From NCBI RefSeq assembly GCF_003336225.1, contig NZ_QPID01000011.1, forward strand, positions 1-64,000: a stretch of DNA of 64,000 nucleotides. Direction: 5' to 3'. Source of the stretch: Corallincola holothuriorum. GTDB taxonomy: Bacteria; Pseudomonadota; Gammaproteobacteria; Enterobacterales; Neiellaceae. The position numbers and the translations under genes were made by a program. The notes under the pieces are model-generated. The model was not told the origin of the DNA and did not search any database. It was given only the letters and a program-made list of their open reading frames with translations. How positions within the stretch are numbered: position 1 is the first letter of the stretch; each line of letters begins with the position of its first letter. Below, one piece after another: positions 35,495 to 44,385 of this stretch.

Positions 35495-35594
35495 GTGGTT
35501 GACCTGCCATCATGGTAATCAGCAGTCCTAGTGCCATTAGGCCGCAGAACCCTGCGCCAAGTAGTGCTAATGTCGCAATGAGTGCAGTAAACAT
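35484..35594 (-). CDS. Small membrane peptide, 36 aa
   Basis: The ATG at 35594 is preceded by AAGGAG with a six-base spacer, an excellent ribosome site. The frame codes MFTALIATLALLGAGFC-type residues: one or two hydrophobic segments (3-29) ending in a polar GQPPSR tail, then TAG at 35484-35486. It is convergent with, and overlaps by 11 bases, the 3' end of the giant membrane gene. No known family was recognised. It could be a regulatory small membrane protein; expression needs proof. Confidence 0.55.
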   Translation of the reverse strand: MFTALIATLALLGAGFCGLMALGLLITMMAGQPPSR

Positions 35595-35827
35595 AATAGG
35601 CTCCTTGGGTAAGCAATCGTGGTCACTATCTGAGTTGGCCGCGAGTCATTGTTTACTGCAAGCATATAGTGCGCCATATCAACGATGTGAGCTCGCATGC
35701 CTTGTCATACAGGGCTTACGCTGAGTTAGCTTGCTTATCAACTCCCTTTTAGCTCTATTGATTGATCTTTGCTGGGGGATCATTATGGTTACTCTCCCTT
35801 TTTTGATGCATAGATGATGTTTGCCGT
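35595..35827. other. Intergenic region
   Basis: It holds the ribosome site (35601-35606, minus strand) and presumably the promoter of the 36-aa peptide, and the promoter of the LysE gene. A plus-strand frame at 35512-35724 lacks a ribosome site and is judged a shadow. Confidence 0.45.
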
Positions 35828-36442
35828 ATGACGTTGACCGCTTGGTTCTCCGTATTTGCTGTCTGTCTATTGGGTGCGATGACCCCAGGCCCGAGCTTGG
35901 CGGTGATCATGCGCAATTGTATTCAACGTAGCCGCGGACATGCTTTGCTGGCGAGTTGGTGTCATGCCATCGGTATTGGTGCTTATGCCTTGGCGGCGAT
36001 TCTCGGTTTGGGATTGCTGATGACACAGTTTCCACAACTGTTTCTCTGGATCAGTTATCTCGGTGCTGGCTATCTGGTTTGGCTCGCATCGAAAGCACTG
36101 CGTTCAGGGCCTAGTTCTTTCGTGGTTGATAGCGAAGACAAAGTGCATATCCCTTATCTGCATTCGGCGAGCGAAGCGTTTGCTATCGTTTTTTTGAATC
36201 CCAAAATCGCCCTGTTTTTTACCGCACTCTTTAGCCAGTTCATCGCCGCAGATATGAATTGGCTGACTATTTTAATGCTGGTGTCGACCGTGACTCTCGT
36301 GGACGGGTGCTGGTATACCTTGGTTTCACTGTTACTTTCCCATCAAGGCATTTTGCCTTGGTTAAAACGTTATAGTCATTGGATAGACAGGGTCACAGGG
36401 GTTGTATTTTTGCTGATCGCAGCGCGAGTTGTTCTCGTATAA
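35828..36442 (+). CDS. LysE/RhtB family exporter
   Basis: This 204-aa inner-membrane protein has about six spans. The N-terminal segment MTPGPSLAVIMRN, with the conserved G-A-x-x-P-G-P (here LLGAMTPGPSLAV, residues ~15-27), marks the LysE/RhtB amino-acid exporter family. NPKIALFFTALFSQF near residue 118 is the second conserved block. It exports amino acids such as homoserine, threonine or lysine; which one cannot be told. It lies ahead of glyA but ~115 bases away with a separate leader. Confidence 0.88.
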   Translation: MTLTAWFSVFAVCLLGAMTPGPSLAVIMRNCIQRSRGHALLASWCHAIGIGAYALAAILGLGLLMTQFPQLFLWISYLGAGYLVWLASKALRSGPSSFVVDSEDKVHIPYLHSASEAFAIVFLNPKIALFFTALFSQFIAADMNWLTILMLVSTVTLVDGCWYTLVSLLLSHQGILPWLKRYSHWIDRVTGVVFLLIAARVVLV

Positions 36443-36558
36443 CGCCTTGTTTAAGGTCAAAGAAGAGACAAAAACTAGGCATACGGCATTACTCAGGGTA
36501 AAATACGCCGCCTTGAAACACCCTCTTAGCCCATTTTTGGCACCCGCCGGGAGAAACC

Positions 36559-37812
36559 ATGCTGAAGCGTGATATGAATATTGCCGATTTCGATCCTGAA
36601 TTGTGGCAGGCGATGACCAACGAAGTGTCTCGTCAGGAAGACCACATCGAACTGATTGCGTCAGAAAACTACTGCAGCCCTCGTGTACTTGAAGCACAAG
36701 GCTCTCAGCTGACCAATAAATACGCAGAAGGCTATCCTTTTAAGCGTTATTACGGTGGTTGTGAATACGTCGATGTGGCCGAGCAGTTGGCTATCGACCG
36801 TGCATGTGAGTTGTTTGGCGCAACCTATGCCAATGTACAGCCCCATGCTGGTTCTCAGGCCAACTCTGCAGTATTCCAAGCGATGATTGAGCCTGGTGAC
36901 ACTGTGTTGGGTATGAGCCTGGCCCATGGCGGTCATCTGACTCACGGTTCTCATGTCAGCTTTTCTGGTAAGATCTACAACGCTGTTCAGTACGGTATCA
37001 ATGATGATGGCAAGCTCGAGTACGAAGAGGTACGCAAGCTGGCCTTGGAGCATAAGCCGAAGATGATTATCGCTGGTTTCTCTGCTTATTCAGGGATCCT
37101 AGATTGGGCTAAGTTCCGTGAAATTGCCGACGAAGTGGGTGCGTACCTGTTTGTTGATATGGCACACGTTGCTGGTTTAGTGGCGGCGGGTATCTATCCG
37201 AATCCATTGCCCCACGCGCACGTTGTGACTACCACCACTCATAAGACCCTTGCCGGTCCTCGTGGCGGTTTGATCTTATCTGCATGCAATGACGAAGCTA
37301 TCTACAAGAAGCTGAATAGCGCTGTATTCCCTGGTGGTCAGGGCGGTCCTTTATGCCACGTGATTGCAGCTAAAGCGGTTGCTTTCAAAGAAGCGTTGCA
37401 GCCAGAGTTTGCAGAGTACCAGAAGCAGGTAGTTGCTAACGCAAAAGCGATGGCGAAAGGCTTTATCAATCGCGGTTACAAGATCGTTTCAGGCGGTACT
37501 GATAATCACCTGTTCCTGGTTGATTTGATCGACAAAGATATCACTGGTAAAGATGCCGATGCTGCTTTAGGTAACGCGCACATCACAGTGAACAAGAACT
37601 CTGTACCTAATGATCCGCGTTCACCTTTCGTGACCTCTGGTCTGCGTATCGGTACACCAGCAATTACCCGTCGTGGCTTCAGCGAAGCTGATGCGACAGA
37701 GTTAGCTGGTTGGATCTGTGACGTACTTGATAACATTGAAAATGAAGCTGTTATCGCTGAAGTACGCGGTAAAGTGGAAGAGATCTGCAAGCGTCTGCCC
37801 GTTTACGCTTAA
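36559..37812 (+). CDS. glyA: Serine hydroxymethyltransferase GlyA
   Basis: This PLP enzyme converts serine plus tetrahydrofolate to glycine plus 5,10-methylene-THF, the main one-carbon source. Length 417, identical to E. coli. [19 protein letters not shown] at the start, [10 protein letters not shown], and the PLP lysine in [14 protein letters not shown] (about 229) are present. Codons are highly optimised compared with neighbours, consistent with high expression. It is followed by a strong terminator. nrdR begins about 110 bases downstream. Confidence 0.97.
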   Translation: MLKRDMNIADFDPELWQAMTNEVSRQEDHIELIASENYCSPRVLEAQGSQLTNKYAEGYPFKRYYGGCEYVDVAEQLAIDRACELFGATYANVQPHAGSQANSAVFQAMIEPGDTVLGMSLAHGGHLTHGSHVSFSGKIYNAVQYGINDDGKLEYEEVRKLALEHKPKMIIAGFSAYSGILDWAKFREIADEVGAYLFVDMAHVAGLVAAGIYPNPLPHAHVVTTTTHKTLAGPRGGLILSACNDEAIYKKLNSAVFPGGQGGPLCHVIAAKAVAFKEALQPEFAEYQKQVVANAKAMAKGFINRGYKIVSGGTDNHLFLVDLIDKDITGKDADAALGNAHITVNKNSVPNDPRSPFVTSGLRIGTPAITRRGFSEADATELAGWICDVLDNIENEAVIAEVRGKVEEICKRLPVYA

Positions 37813-37838
37813 GATAAAGGCGGAACTCACGCGCTGAT

Positions 37839-37875
37839 AACTGGCCGTCTTTTATAGGACGGCCAGTTTTTTTGT
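37839..37875 (+). terminator. glyA terminator
   Basis: CTGGCCGTC and GACGGCCAG form a nine-base stem around TTTTATAG, followed by seven T. It separates glyA from the nrdR-rib operon. Confidence 0.9.
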
Positions 37876-37922
37876 TTTTATCCGAGAGTTCGTTATGGTG
37901 AGCGCTTACCCAAGGAGAGCTT

Positions 37923-38387
37923 ATGCATTGCCCGTTTTGTTTTGCGCCAGATACCAAAGTGATCGATTCACGTTTAGTGGCTGATGGCAGTCAGGTGCGT
38001 CGCCGCCGTGAATGTACTAAATGCCATGAACGTTACACCACCTTTGAAACCGCAGAGCTGGTAATGCCGCGTCTAATTAAGCGCGATGGCAGCCGTGAAC
38101 CTTTTAATGAAGATAAACTGCGCAGCGGGTTACTTCGCGCTGTGGAGAAACGTCCTGTCGGTGTTGATCAGTTGGAACAGACTGTGGCTGATATTAAGTC
38201 CAGTTTACGCGCCACTGGTGAGCGTGAAGTAGGCAGTAAGATGGTCGGAGAGCTGGTGATGGAAGCGTTGAAGAAGCTGGACAAAGTGGCTTATATTCGT
38301 TTTGCCTCCGTTTACCTGTCGTTCGAAACCATCGGTGAGTTTGAAGATGTGATTGCCAAGTTGGGCAATAACTCGCAAAACCACTAA
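37923..38387 (+). CDS. nrdR: Ribonucleotide reductase repressor NrdR
   Basis: NrdR is a zinc-finger/ATP-cone repressor of ribonucleotide reductase genes that senses dATP/ATP. The zinc ribbon uses C3, C6, C31 and C34 (MHCPFC ... CTKC), with the basic RRRRE stretch before it for DNA contact. The ATP-cone begins at [20 protein letters not shown]. Length 154 (E. coli 149). It heads the conserved nrdR-ribD-ribE-ribBX-ribH-nusB-thiL-pgpA string, with a 26-base gap to ribD. Confidence 0.95.
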   Translation: MHCPFCFAPDTKVIDSRLVADGSQVRRRRECTKCHERYTTFETAELVMPRLIKRDGSREPFNEDKLRSGLLRAVEKRPVGVDQLEQTVADIKSSLRATGEREVGSKMVGELVMEALKKLDKVAYIRFASVYLSFETIGEFEDVIAKLGNNSQNH

Positions 38388-38413
38388 CCTGAGCGAACCA
38401 AGCAGAGCATCCT

Positions 38414-39535
38414 ATGGCGCGATTTTCTCCAGACGACCACAGATTCATGCAGCGCGCTATTCATTTAGCTGAGCGGGCACTATATACCACCTCTCCGAAC
38501 CCTCGGGTGGGGTGTGTCATTGTCAACGCTGGGCAGATTGTGGGTGAAGGCTATCATCGGCGCGCGGGAGAAGGGCACGCCGAGGTGAATGCCCTGGCTG
38601 AAGCGGGAGAGCAGGCCAACGGCGCTACCTGCTACGTCACTTTAGAACCCTGCTCTCATCATGGCCGCACTGGTCCCTGTGCTGAAGCCTTAGTGCATGC
38701 CGGGGTTACAGAAGTGGTTGTTGCTATGGTTGATCCTAATCCGCTAGTGTCAGGCCAGGGTATTGGCTTGTTGGAAGCCTCAGGCATTCGTGTGCGTTAT
38801 GGACTTATGGAAGCGCAAGCCGAGGGCTTAAACCCCGGTTTTATTAAACGAATGCAGTCTGGTATGCCTCTGGTACGCCTAAAAATGGCAGCCAGTCTGG
38901 ATGGGCGAACAGCGCTGAGTAATGGCAAGAGCCAGTGGATCACCGGTGCAGCTGCTCGTGCGGATGTGCAGCATTGGCGCGCACGGAGTTGCGCTATTGT
39001 CACCGGTAGCGGCACAGCGCTGGCGGATGATCCGGCGTTGAATGTGAGGCCGGAACAGTTAACTCAAGATTATCCTCTGCCCGTCAGACAACCGGTGCGT
39101 GTGGTGGTTGATGGTCGTAAACAGATCTCGCCCGCGCTAAAGATGTTCCAGCTGCCCGGCGAACTCTGGATCGCCAGAAAAGCTGCCGATGTGGAAGCTC
39201 CGTGGCAAGAAAACGTGACTATGCTGGCCATCCCCGAATTGGAAGGTAAGTTGGATCTGCGTAATTTAATGCGCCAACTTGCCAGTAAAGAGATCAATGA
39301 GGTTTGGGTTGAAGCCGGAGGAAGACTTGCCGGGGCGCTGCTGAATGCCGGTTTGGTTGATGAGCTTATTTTGTATCTGGCGCCCAAATTAATGGGAAAC
39401 AGTGCCCAAGGGCTATTTAACTTGACCGAGTTTGACGACATGGCGCAACTGCCAGAGTTAGACTGGCAAGATATCCGGCAGGTTGGAGACGATCTCCGGA
39501 TTGTTGCTACGTTTAAACCTAAGCTCGATGATTAA
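38414..39535 (+). CDS. ribD: Bifunctional riboflavin biosynthesis deaminase/reductase RibD
   Basis: RibD carries out steps 2 and 3 of riboflavin synthesis: deamination of the pyrimidine from GTP cyclohydrolase II, then side-chain reduction with NADPH. The N-terminal deaminase domain shows HAEVNAL (about 55) and PCSHHGRTGPCAEAL (~79), the zinc site. The reductase domain (~150-373) has LKMAASLDGRTAL and EAGGRLAGALL. Length 373 (E. coli 367). The operon continues to ribE. Confidence 0.95.
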   Translation: MARFSPDDHRFMQRAIHLAERALYTTSPNPRVGCVIVNAGQIVGEGYHRRAGEGHAEVNALAEAGEQANGATCYVTLEPCSHHGRTGPCAEALVHAGVTEVVVAMVDPNPLVSGQGIGLLEASGIRVRYGLMEAQAEGLNPGFIKRMQSGMPLVRLKMAASLDGRTALSNGKSQWITGAAARADVQHWRARSCAIVTGSGTALADDPALNVRPEQLTQDYPLPVRQPVRVVVDGRKQISPALKMFQLPGELWIARKAADVEAPWQENVTMLAIPELEGKLDLRNLMRQLASKEINEVWVEAGGRLAGALLNAGLVDELILYLAPKLMGNSAQGLFNLTEFDDMAQLPELDWQDIRQVGDDLRIVATFKPKLDD

Positions 39536-39569
39536 GTCGTTCTGCTCACAGCGATAGACATGAGAATTT

Positions 39570-40235
39570 ATGTTCACAGGAATTATTGAAGCGGTTGGTG
39601 AGATCCGTCGTATTGAGCCGAAGGGGCAAGATGTGACTCTGGAGATCGCTACCGGTAAATTAGATTTGAGCGACGTTAAGCTGGGTGACAGCATCGCCAG
39701 CAACGGCGTCTGTTTGACCGTAGTGGCGCTTTCTAGCGACAGCTTCTGTGCTGACTTGTCGACTGAAACCTTGAAGCGGTCAAACTTTGCCAGTGCCAGC
39801 CGCGGTGCGCGGGTGAACCTGGAAAAGGCGGTCACGCCAACGACCCGTTTGGGCGGGCATCTGGTCAGTGGGCACGTTGATGCTTTAGCTGAGGTTGTTA
39901 GCCGCGAATCGACAGGGCGTGCAATTGAATTTTGGCTACAAGCACCGGAACATCTGGCTCGTTACATTACCGAGAAAGGCTCTATCTGTATTGATGGGAT
40001 TAGTTTGACGGTGAACGCCGTTGACGGCGCACGCTTTAAGTTGACCATAGTGCCCCATACTGCAGATGAGACCACCATGAAAGGGTTTCAAACCGGTACT
40101 AAGGTGAATTTGGAAGTTGATCAGATCGCTCGTTATATCGAGCGGCTGATGTTAGGGGATAAGGCTGCGGTCAGTGAAGCCCAGCCACAAAGTGATGTGA
40201 TGGCTCTGTTGGGTCGTACCGGCTTCTTGAAATAA
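39570..40235 (+). CDS. ribE: Riboflavin synthase alpha chain RibE (RibC)
   Basis: It dismutates two 6,7-dimethyl-8-ribityllumazine molecules to riboflavin plus the pyrimidine, the final step. The MFTGIIEAVGEI start and two lumazine-binding repeats (GVCLTV near 47 and GISLTVN near 145) are the family marks. Length 221 (E. coli 213). It lies 34 bases after ribD and about 116 bases before ribBX. That gap contains no FMN riboswitch consensus. Confidence 0.95.
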   Translation: MFTGIIEAVGEIRRIEPKGQDVTLEIATGKLDLSDVKLGDSIASNGVCLTVVALSSDSFCADLSTETLKRSNFASASRGARVNLEKAVTPTTRLGGHLVSGHVDALAEVVSRESTGRAIEFWLQAPEHLARYITEKGSICIDGISLTVNAVDGARFKLTIVPHTADETTMKGFQTGTKVNLEVDQIARYIERLMLGDKAAVSEAQPQSDVMALLGRTGFLK

Positions 40236-40351
40236 GCAGCAGATAACACCACTAGATAAGAGTGATTTCATATTGTCAGGCCCGACAATGACACGCTCGA
40301 CAATAAGCCAGCTCCTATGGCTAAAAATAGAATGATAAAGGCAGGCAGAAA

Positions 40352-41461
40352 ATGGCATTAAACAGCATTGAAGAGCTGATTGAAGATATTCGCCAGGGCA
40401 AGATGGTGATCTTGATGGATGACGAAGACCGAGAGAATGAGGGTGATTTCGTCATGGCTGCTGAGAAGGTAACCCCTGAAGCGGTTAACTTTATGGCTAC
40501 CCATGGCCGCGGCCTGATCTGCTTGCCAATGAATCGAGAGCGTTGCATGAAGCTGAATCTGCCATTAATGGTGGATAATAATAATGCGCAATATTCGACA
40601 GCGTTTACCGTGTCTGTTGAAGCGGCCGTAGGTGTAACGACAGGCATTTCCGCGGCAGACCGAGCGAAAACCATTTTGGCTGCTGTTGCGCCTGATGCTG
40701 AAGCCAAAGACTTGGTGCAGCCAGGTCATATCTTCCCGCTGATCGCTGAAGAGGGTGGGGTATTGACCCGTGCCGGACACACCGAAGCGAGCTGTGACTT
40801 AGCGCGTTTGGCCGGTTTTGACCCGTCAGCAGCTATCGTTGAGATCCTCAATGAAGATGGCACCATGGCGAGACGTCCAGAGCTGGAAATACTCGCAGCA
40901 AAGCATGGCATCAAAATTGGCACCATCGCTGATTTGATTGAGTATCGTAACCTCAATGAAACGACCATTGAGCGTGTGGCGCAGTGCCACCTGCCGACCG
41001 CCTTTGGTGAATTTGAGCTGATCACTTATCGCGACATTATTGATGGTCAGCTGCATTTCGCGTTGCTTAAAGGCGAAGTGACACCGGATCAGCCAACCCT
41101 TGTTCGGGTTCATCTGCAAAGTTTTATGAACGATATTTTGTTCAGCGATCGTGCATCGACGCGCAGTTGGCCGTTGGAAAAGGCGTTAACCCGCATCTCT
41201 GATGAGGGTGGCGTGATGGTGTTGTTAGGACGCGAAGAAAACAATGAAGAGCTGCTCGCGCATCTGAAAACATTTGAAAAAGAAGATAAAGGGGAGCAAC
41301 CTGCGGCCGCTAAGTGGCAGGGGACTTCTCGTCGTGTCGGTATTGGTAGCCAGATCCTTGCGGATGTTGGCGTTCATAAGATGCGTCTGCTGAGTTCGCC
41401 GAAGAAATATCATGCTTTGGCTGGGTTTGGTTTAGAAGTGGTTGAATATCTATCTGAGTAA
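40352..41461 (+). CDS. ribB: 3,4-dihydroxy-2-butanone 4-phosphate synthase with decayed GTP cyclohydrolase II domain (RibBX type)
   Basis: The N-terminal ~200 residues are a full DHBP synthase (RibB): [11 protein letters not shown] (about 23), [12 protein letters not shown], and [15 protein letters not shown] with the substrate-binding Thr/His. DHBP synthase turns ribulose 5-phosphate into the four-carbon unit for lumazine. The C-terminal half follows the RibA fold, but at the place where active RibA has three zinc cysteines (C-x10-C-x-C, with CDCG) it reads [17 protein letters not shown] without any cysteine. The cyclohydrolase activity should therefore be lost, as in RibBX hybrids, and a separate ribA is expected elsewhere in the genome. 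Confidence 0.92.
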   Translation: MALNSIEELIEDIRQGKMVILMDDEDRENEGDFVMAAEKVTPEAVNFMATHGRGLICLPMNRERCMKLNLPLMVDNNNAQYSTAFTVSVEAAVGVTTGISAADRAKTILAAVAPDAEAKDLVQPGHIFPLIAEEGGVLTRAGHTEASCDLARLAGFDPSAAIVEILNEDGTMARRPELEILAAKHGIKIGTIADLIEYRNLNETTIERVAQCHLPTAFGEFELITYRDIIDGQLHFALLKGEVTPDQPTLVRVHLQSFMNDILFSDRASTRSWPLEKALTRISDEGGVMVLLGREENNEELLAHLKTFEKEDKGEQPAAAKWQGTSRRVGIGSQILADVGVHKMRLLSSPKKYHALAGFGLEVVEYLSE

Positions 41462-41546
41462 ACTCCCGACCTGACCGGTCACTGTGCTATTATTACGCGG
41501 TTTTTCTGGCGGTCAGCCGGGTCACCTATTTGTAAAAGGAAGATCC

Positions 41547-42011
41547 ATGAAAGTTATCGAAGGCGCTATTGCTGCTCCCAACGCAAAAATTGCCATTGTT
41601 ATCTCCCGCTTCAACAGCTTTATTGTCGAAAGCCTGTTGGAAGGTGCTGTTGACACGTTGAAGCGTGTTGGACAGGTCGCAGACGACAACATTACGGTTG
41701 TTCGCGTACCTGGCGCATATGAACTGCCACTGGCGGCAAAAAAAGTTGCGGCGAAAGGTGAATATGACGCCATTATCGCTTTGGGTGCCGTGATCCGTGG
41801 TGGTACACCGCATTTTGATTATGTTGCCGGTGAGTGCAACAAAGGTCTGGCACAAGTGTCTCTGGAAGCATCTGTTCCAGTGGCCTTTGGTGTGTTGACT
41901 ACAGATACTATCGAGCAAGCGATTGAACGCGCTGGAACCAAAGCTGGTAATAAGGGTGGCGAAGCTGCTATGTCGGCCTTGGAAATGGTTAACGTGATGT
42001 CTGCGCTTTAA
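41547..42011 (+). CDS. ribH: 6,7-dimethyl-8-ribityllumazine synthase RibH
   Basis: RibH condenses the RibD product with the RibB four-carbon unit to make lumazine, and forms icosahedral or pentameric shells. Start at MKVIEGAI; the frame extends further 5' but family members begin here, and AAAAGGAAG precedes it. Length 154 (E. coli 156). [17 protein letters not shown], with the catalytic His, and [11 protein letters not shown] are present. It lies between ribBX and nusB with a 12-base gap to nusB. Confidence 0.95.
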   Translation: MKVIEGAIAAPNAKIAIVISRFNSFIVESLLEGAVDTLKRVGQVADDNITVVRVPGAYELPLAAKKVAAKGEYDAIIALGAVIRGGTPHFDYVAGECNKGLAQVSLEASVPVAFGVLTTDTIEQAIERAGTKAGNKGGEAAMSALEMVNVMSAL

Positions 42012-42022
42012 TTGGAGTTACT

Positions 42023-42439
42023 GTGAAACCTATTGCACGCCGTAAGGCAAGGCGCATTGCGCTGCAGGCCATCTATCAATGGCAAATGACTAACGACAGT
42101 ATTGCGGATATCGAACTGCAATACGTTACTGACAACGATCCTGCCGTTGTGGATTTTGATTACTTTCGTGATCTGCTCAGCGGTGTCGCTTCGCGTTTGA
42201 GTGAGCTTGATGCCAAGTTGGCAGATTTTGTCAGTCGCCCATTTGCCGAAGTTGATCAGATCGATAAAGCGATCCTGCGTTTGGGTGCTTACGAACTGAT
42301 GCATAGAAACGATGTGCCTTACCGCGTCGTGATAAATGAAGGTATTGAATTGGCAAAATCCTTTGCTAGTGATGATAGCCATAAGTTTATCAATGGTGTT
42401 TTGGATAAGTTGGGTAATAGCCTGAATCGTCCTGGGTAA
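42023..42439 (+). CDS. nusB: Transcription antitermination factor NusB
   Basis: NusB binds BoxA with NusE to prevent early termination in rRNA operons. Length 138 (E. coli 139). KPIARRKARRIALQAIYQW, with the typical R-x-x-A-x-Q-A-L/I-Y-x-W, and the C-terminal YRVVINEGIELAK/KFINGVLDKL blocks are all present. It starts at GTG 42023 (V read as Met) after TTGGAGTTACT. It lies in its usual place between ribH and thiL. Confidence 0.95.
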   Translation: MKPIARRKARRIALQAIYQWQMTNDSIADIELQYVTDNDPAVVDFDYFRDLLSGVASRLSELDAKLADFVSRPFAEVDQIDKAILRLGAYELMHRNDVPYRVVINEGIELAKSFASDDSHKFINGVLDKLGNSLNRPG

Positions 42440-42451
42440 CAGTGTACACCG

Positions 42452-43438
42452 ATGAATGAGTTTGAATTGATTGCTCGCCACTTTACGGGGCGGGGCGCAC
42501 AGCGCAAGGATGTGCTGCTTGGGATTGGTGATGATGCCGCGATGATCTCCCTACCGGAGTCGCGCGCACTAGTTGTCACCACAGATACCCTGGTTGAAGG
42601 TGTGCACTTTTTACCTGATGTTTCTCCCCATGCTTTAGGTCATAAAGCCGTTGCCGTAAATCTAAGTGATTTGGCGGCGATGGGGGCTGAGCCTGCTTGG
42701 ATCTCCCTTGCTATAACATTGCCTGATAAACGCCATGATTGGATTGAAGCGTTTGCGGCCTCTTTAGCTGACACTTGTGAATACTATGGGGTTAGCCTGA
42801 TTGGCGGTGATACGACCCGTGGTCCCTTGTCTATTACGATCACAGCCCACGGTTTAGTGAAGGCGGATAAGGCATTAAGACGCAGCGGAGCTAATCCTGG
42901 CGATTGGCTCTATGTGACCGGGACACCTGGCGATGCTTGCCGCGGTTTAGAACTATTACAGATGCCTCGTGGCGAGATAACTGAATCTTGTCAGATCAGG
43001 GAAAAGCTAGAAAAAAGAATACTTTACCCCACGCCAAGGGTTGCGGCAGGACAGGCGTTGAAAGGTTTAGCTTCTGCGGCAGTCGATATCTCTGATGGCT
43101 TGTTGCAGGATCTGCTGCATATTACCAAAGCTTCCTATTGTGACGTGGAGGTAGTTTCCGAGCAGTTACCTATCTCGGATGCCCTTGCGCAAAGTGTGCC
43201 TGAGTCAGATCGCCTGCGTTATCAATTAGCGGGGGGGGATGATTATGAGCTGCTGTTTGCGGTGCCAGAAGAGAATCGGGGCTCGGTCGAAACTGCTTTG
43301 AAGCACTTTGCGGTACCCTTTGCTTGTATTGGTCGTTTTAAACCTGGACGGGGCGAAGTGATAGTGACACGCGGCGGTGAACCTATGTCTGAGCTTTGGC
43401 AGGGCTGGGATCCGTTTCGGGATGCTACTCATGACTGA
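42452..43438 (+). CDS. thiL: Thiamine-monophosphate kinase ThiL
   Basis: ThiL phosphorylates thiamine monophosphate to the cofactor pyrophosphate with ATP. Length 328 (E. coli 325). MNEFELIARHF, GIGDDAAMI (about 25) with the metal-binding Asp pair, DTLVEGVHF (~47), SLIGGDTTRGP and the late AGGDDYELLF are present. Its stop overlaps the pgpA start by eight bases. The RibH-NusB-ThiL-PgpA order is conserved in gammaproteobacteria. Confidence 0.95.
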   Translation: MNEFELIARHFTGRGAQRKDVLLGIGDDAAMISLPESRALVVTTDTLVEGVHFLPDVSPHALGHKAVAVNLSDLAAMGAEPAWISLAITLPDKRHDWIEAFAASLADTCEYYGVSLIGGDTTRGPLSITITAHGLVKADKALRRSGANPGDWLYVTGTPGDACRGLELLQMPRGEITESCQIREKLEKRILYPTPRVAAGQALKGLASAAVDISDGLLQDLLHITKASYCDVEVVSEQLPISDALAQSVPESDRLRYQLAGGDDYELLFAVPEENRGSVETALKHFAVPFACIGRFKPGRGEVIVTRGGEPMSELWQGWDPFRDATHD

Positions 43439-43916
43439 GCAACAGCCTGAAGGGCGCTTTAATCTTAAAGATCCTGTACATATTCTTGCCTGTGGCTTCG
43501 GGTTGGGTTTAGCCAAAAAAGCGCCGGGTACTTGGGGTACTTTAGCGGCGTTTCCTTTTTACTTTGTGTTGTTGCAGTTTCCTGATTGGGTTTATCTTTT
43601 AGCCACAGCGGTCATGGCGGTTGTTGGTATCTGGATCTGTGGCAAGACCAGTGAGGATATGGGCGTACATGATCACGGTGGGATCGTGTGGGACGAGGTG
43701 GTGGGTATGTTGATCACCTTGTTCTGGGTGCCGGTTGAATGGCCATGGATATTGGCTGCTTTTGTTGCTTTTCGCTTCTTCGATATTCTTAAACCTTGGC
43801 CCATTCGTTGGCTAGATAAGCAGGTAGATGGCGGCTTTGGCATCATGATTGATGATGTGATCGCGGGGCTATTTGGTCTTGCGGTGATGCATTTGGCTCT
43901 CTATTACTGGTATTGA
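43431..43916 (+). CDS. pgpA: Phosphatidylglycerophosphatase A PgpA
   Basis: PgpA dephosphorylates phosphatidylglycerol phosphate to phosphatidylglycerol at the inner membrane. The start is the ATG at 43431 inside the end of thiL, giving 161 aa (E. coli 172). GLGLAKKAPGTWGT, WDEVVGMLI, FRFFDILKPWPIR and DDVIAGLFG are the conserved blocks with acidic residues for metal. Three to four spans are visible. It is the last gene of the operon and is followed by a strong terminator. Confidence 0.93.
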   Translation: MTEQQPEGRFNLKDPVHILACGFGLGLAKKAPGTWGTLAAFPFYFVLLQFPDWVYLLATAVMAVVGIWICGKTSEDMGVHDHGGIVWDEVVGMLITLFWVPVEWPWILAAFVAFRFFDILKPWPIRWLDKQVDGGFGIMIDDVIAGLFGLAVMHLALYYWY

Positions 43917-43944
43917 TATACCCATGTATGGGAACGGCAACAGA

Positions 43945-43981
43945 TAAAAAAATAGAGGCGAAAAAGCCTCTATTTTTTTTA
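43945..43981. terminator. pgpA terminator (bidirectional)
   Basis: AAATAGAGGC and GCCTCTATTT around GAAAAA, with A-run left and T-run right. Confidence 0.9.
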
Positions 43982-44009
43982 TTTGTTGCCGACAGCTTGA
44001 TTTGGCACG

Positions 44010-44231
44010 TTACTTTGCCGAGAAAGACTCCAGTGCTGCTGCATAGGCTTCGTGTATTTCCTGTTCGAGAGAGCGCAGTGCTTCTCTAAGCTCGGGGATA
44101 TCACGGGCTTGGGCGAAACGTTCTATCATCGCTGCCGTGAGGTGTGAATTCTTTTCACAGGCATCCGTAATGGCGTCTTCTATCCGCTTTTCAATAGCCG
44201 ATTCTGGCGTGGGGCGGTCTATTACTTCCAT
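44010..44231 (-). CDS. Hypothetical small helical protein, 73 aa
   Basis: The start is the ATG at 44231, six bases after TAGGAG; an ATG two codons upstream would touch the ribosome site. The product is acidic and helical (ESAIEKRIEDAITDACEKN ... LREALRSLEQEIHEAY), with no hydrophobic segment. The ORF is short but has a good start signal and codon pattern and lies between two terminators, so it is its own transcript. I do not recognise a family. Confidence 0.65.
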   Translation of the reverse strand: MEVIDRPTPESAIEKRIEDAITDACEKNSHLTAAMIERFAQARDIPELREALRSLEQEIHEAYAAALESFSAK

Positions 44232-44339
44232 ACACATCTCCTACGTGACATCCTTAATGTATAGCATTGTTCGCTAGTGAGGGAAGTCTAAATGCTGTGC
44301 TTGGGTGAGAAGTTTTTTAATTGTTGTTTATTCGGTCAT

Positions 44340-44369
44340 AAAAAAACCGCAGACTAGCTGCGGTTTTTA
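44340..44369 (-). terminator. dxs terminator
   Basis: AAAAACCGCAG and CTGCGGTTTTT with a six-base loop just after the dxs stop, with U-run for the minus transcript. Confidence 0.85.
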
Positions 44370-44385
44370 ATGAATGGTAATGACG

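Noticed and set aside
35512..35724. 70-codon plus-strand frame after the giant gene
   Set aside because: No ribosome site, low-complexity composition, and it runs antisense through the better supported 36-aa frame.
40236..40351. FMN riboswitch before ribBX
   Set aside because: The conserved AGGGCAGGGTGAAATTCCC-like core is absent; the gap is short and unstructured by eye.
41461..41546. Terminator between ribBX and ribH
   Set aside because: GGTTTTTCTGGCGGTCAGCC gives no stable stem with a T-run; the genes are read as one operon.
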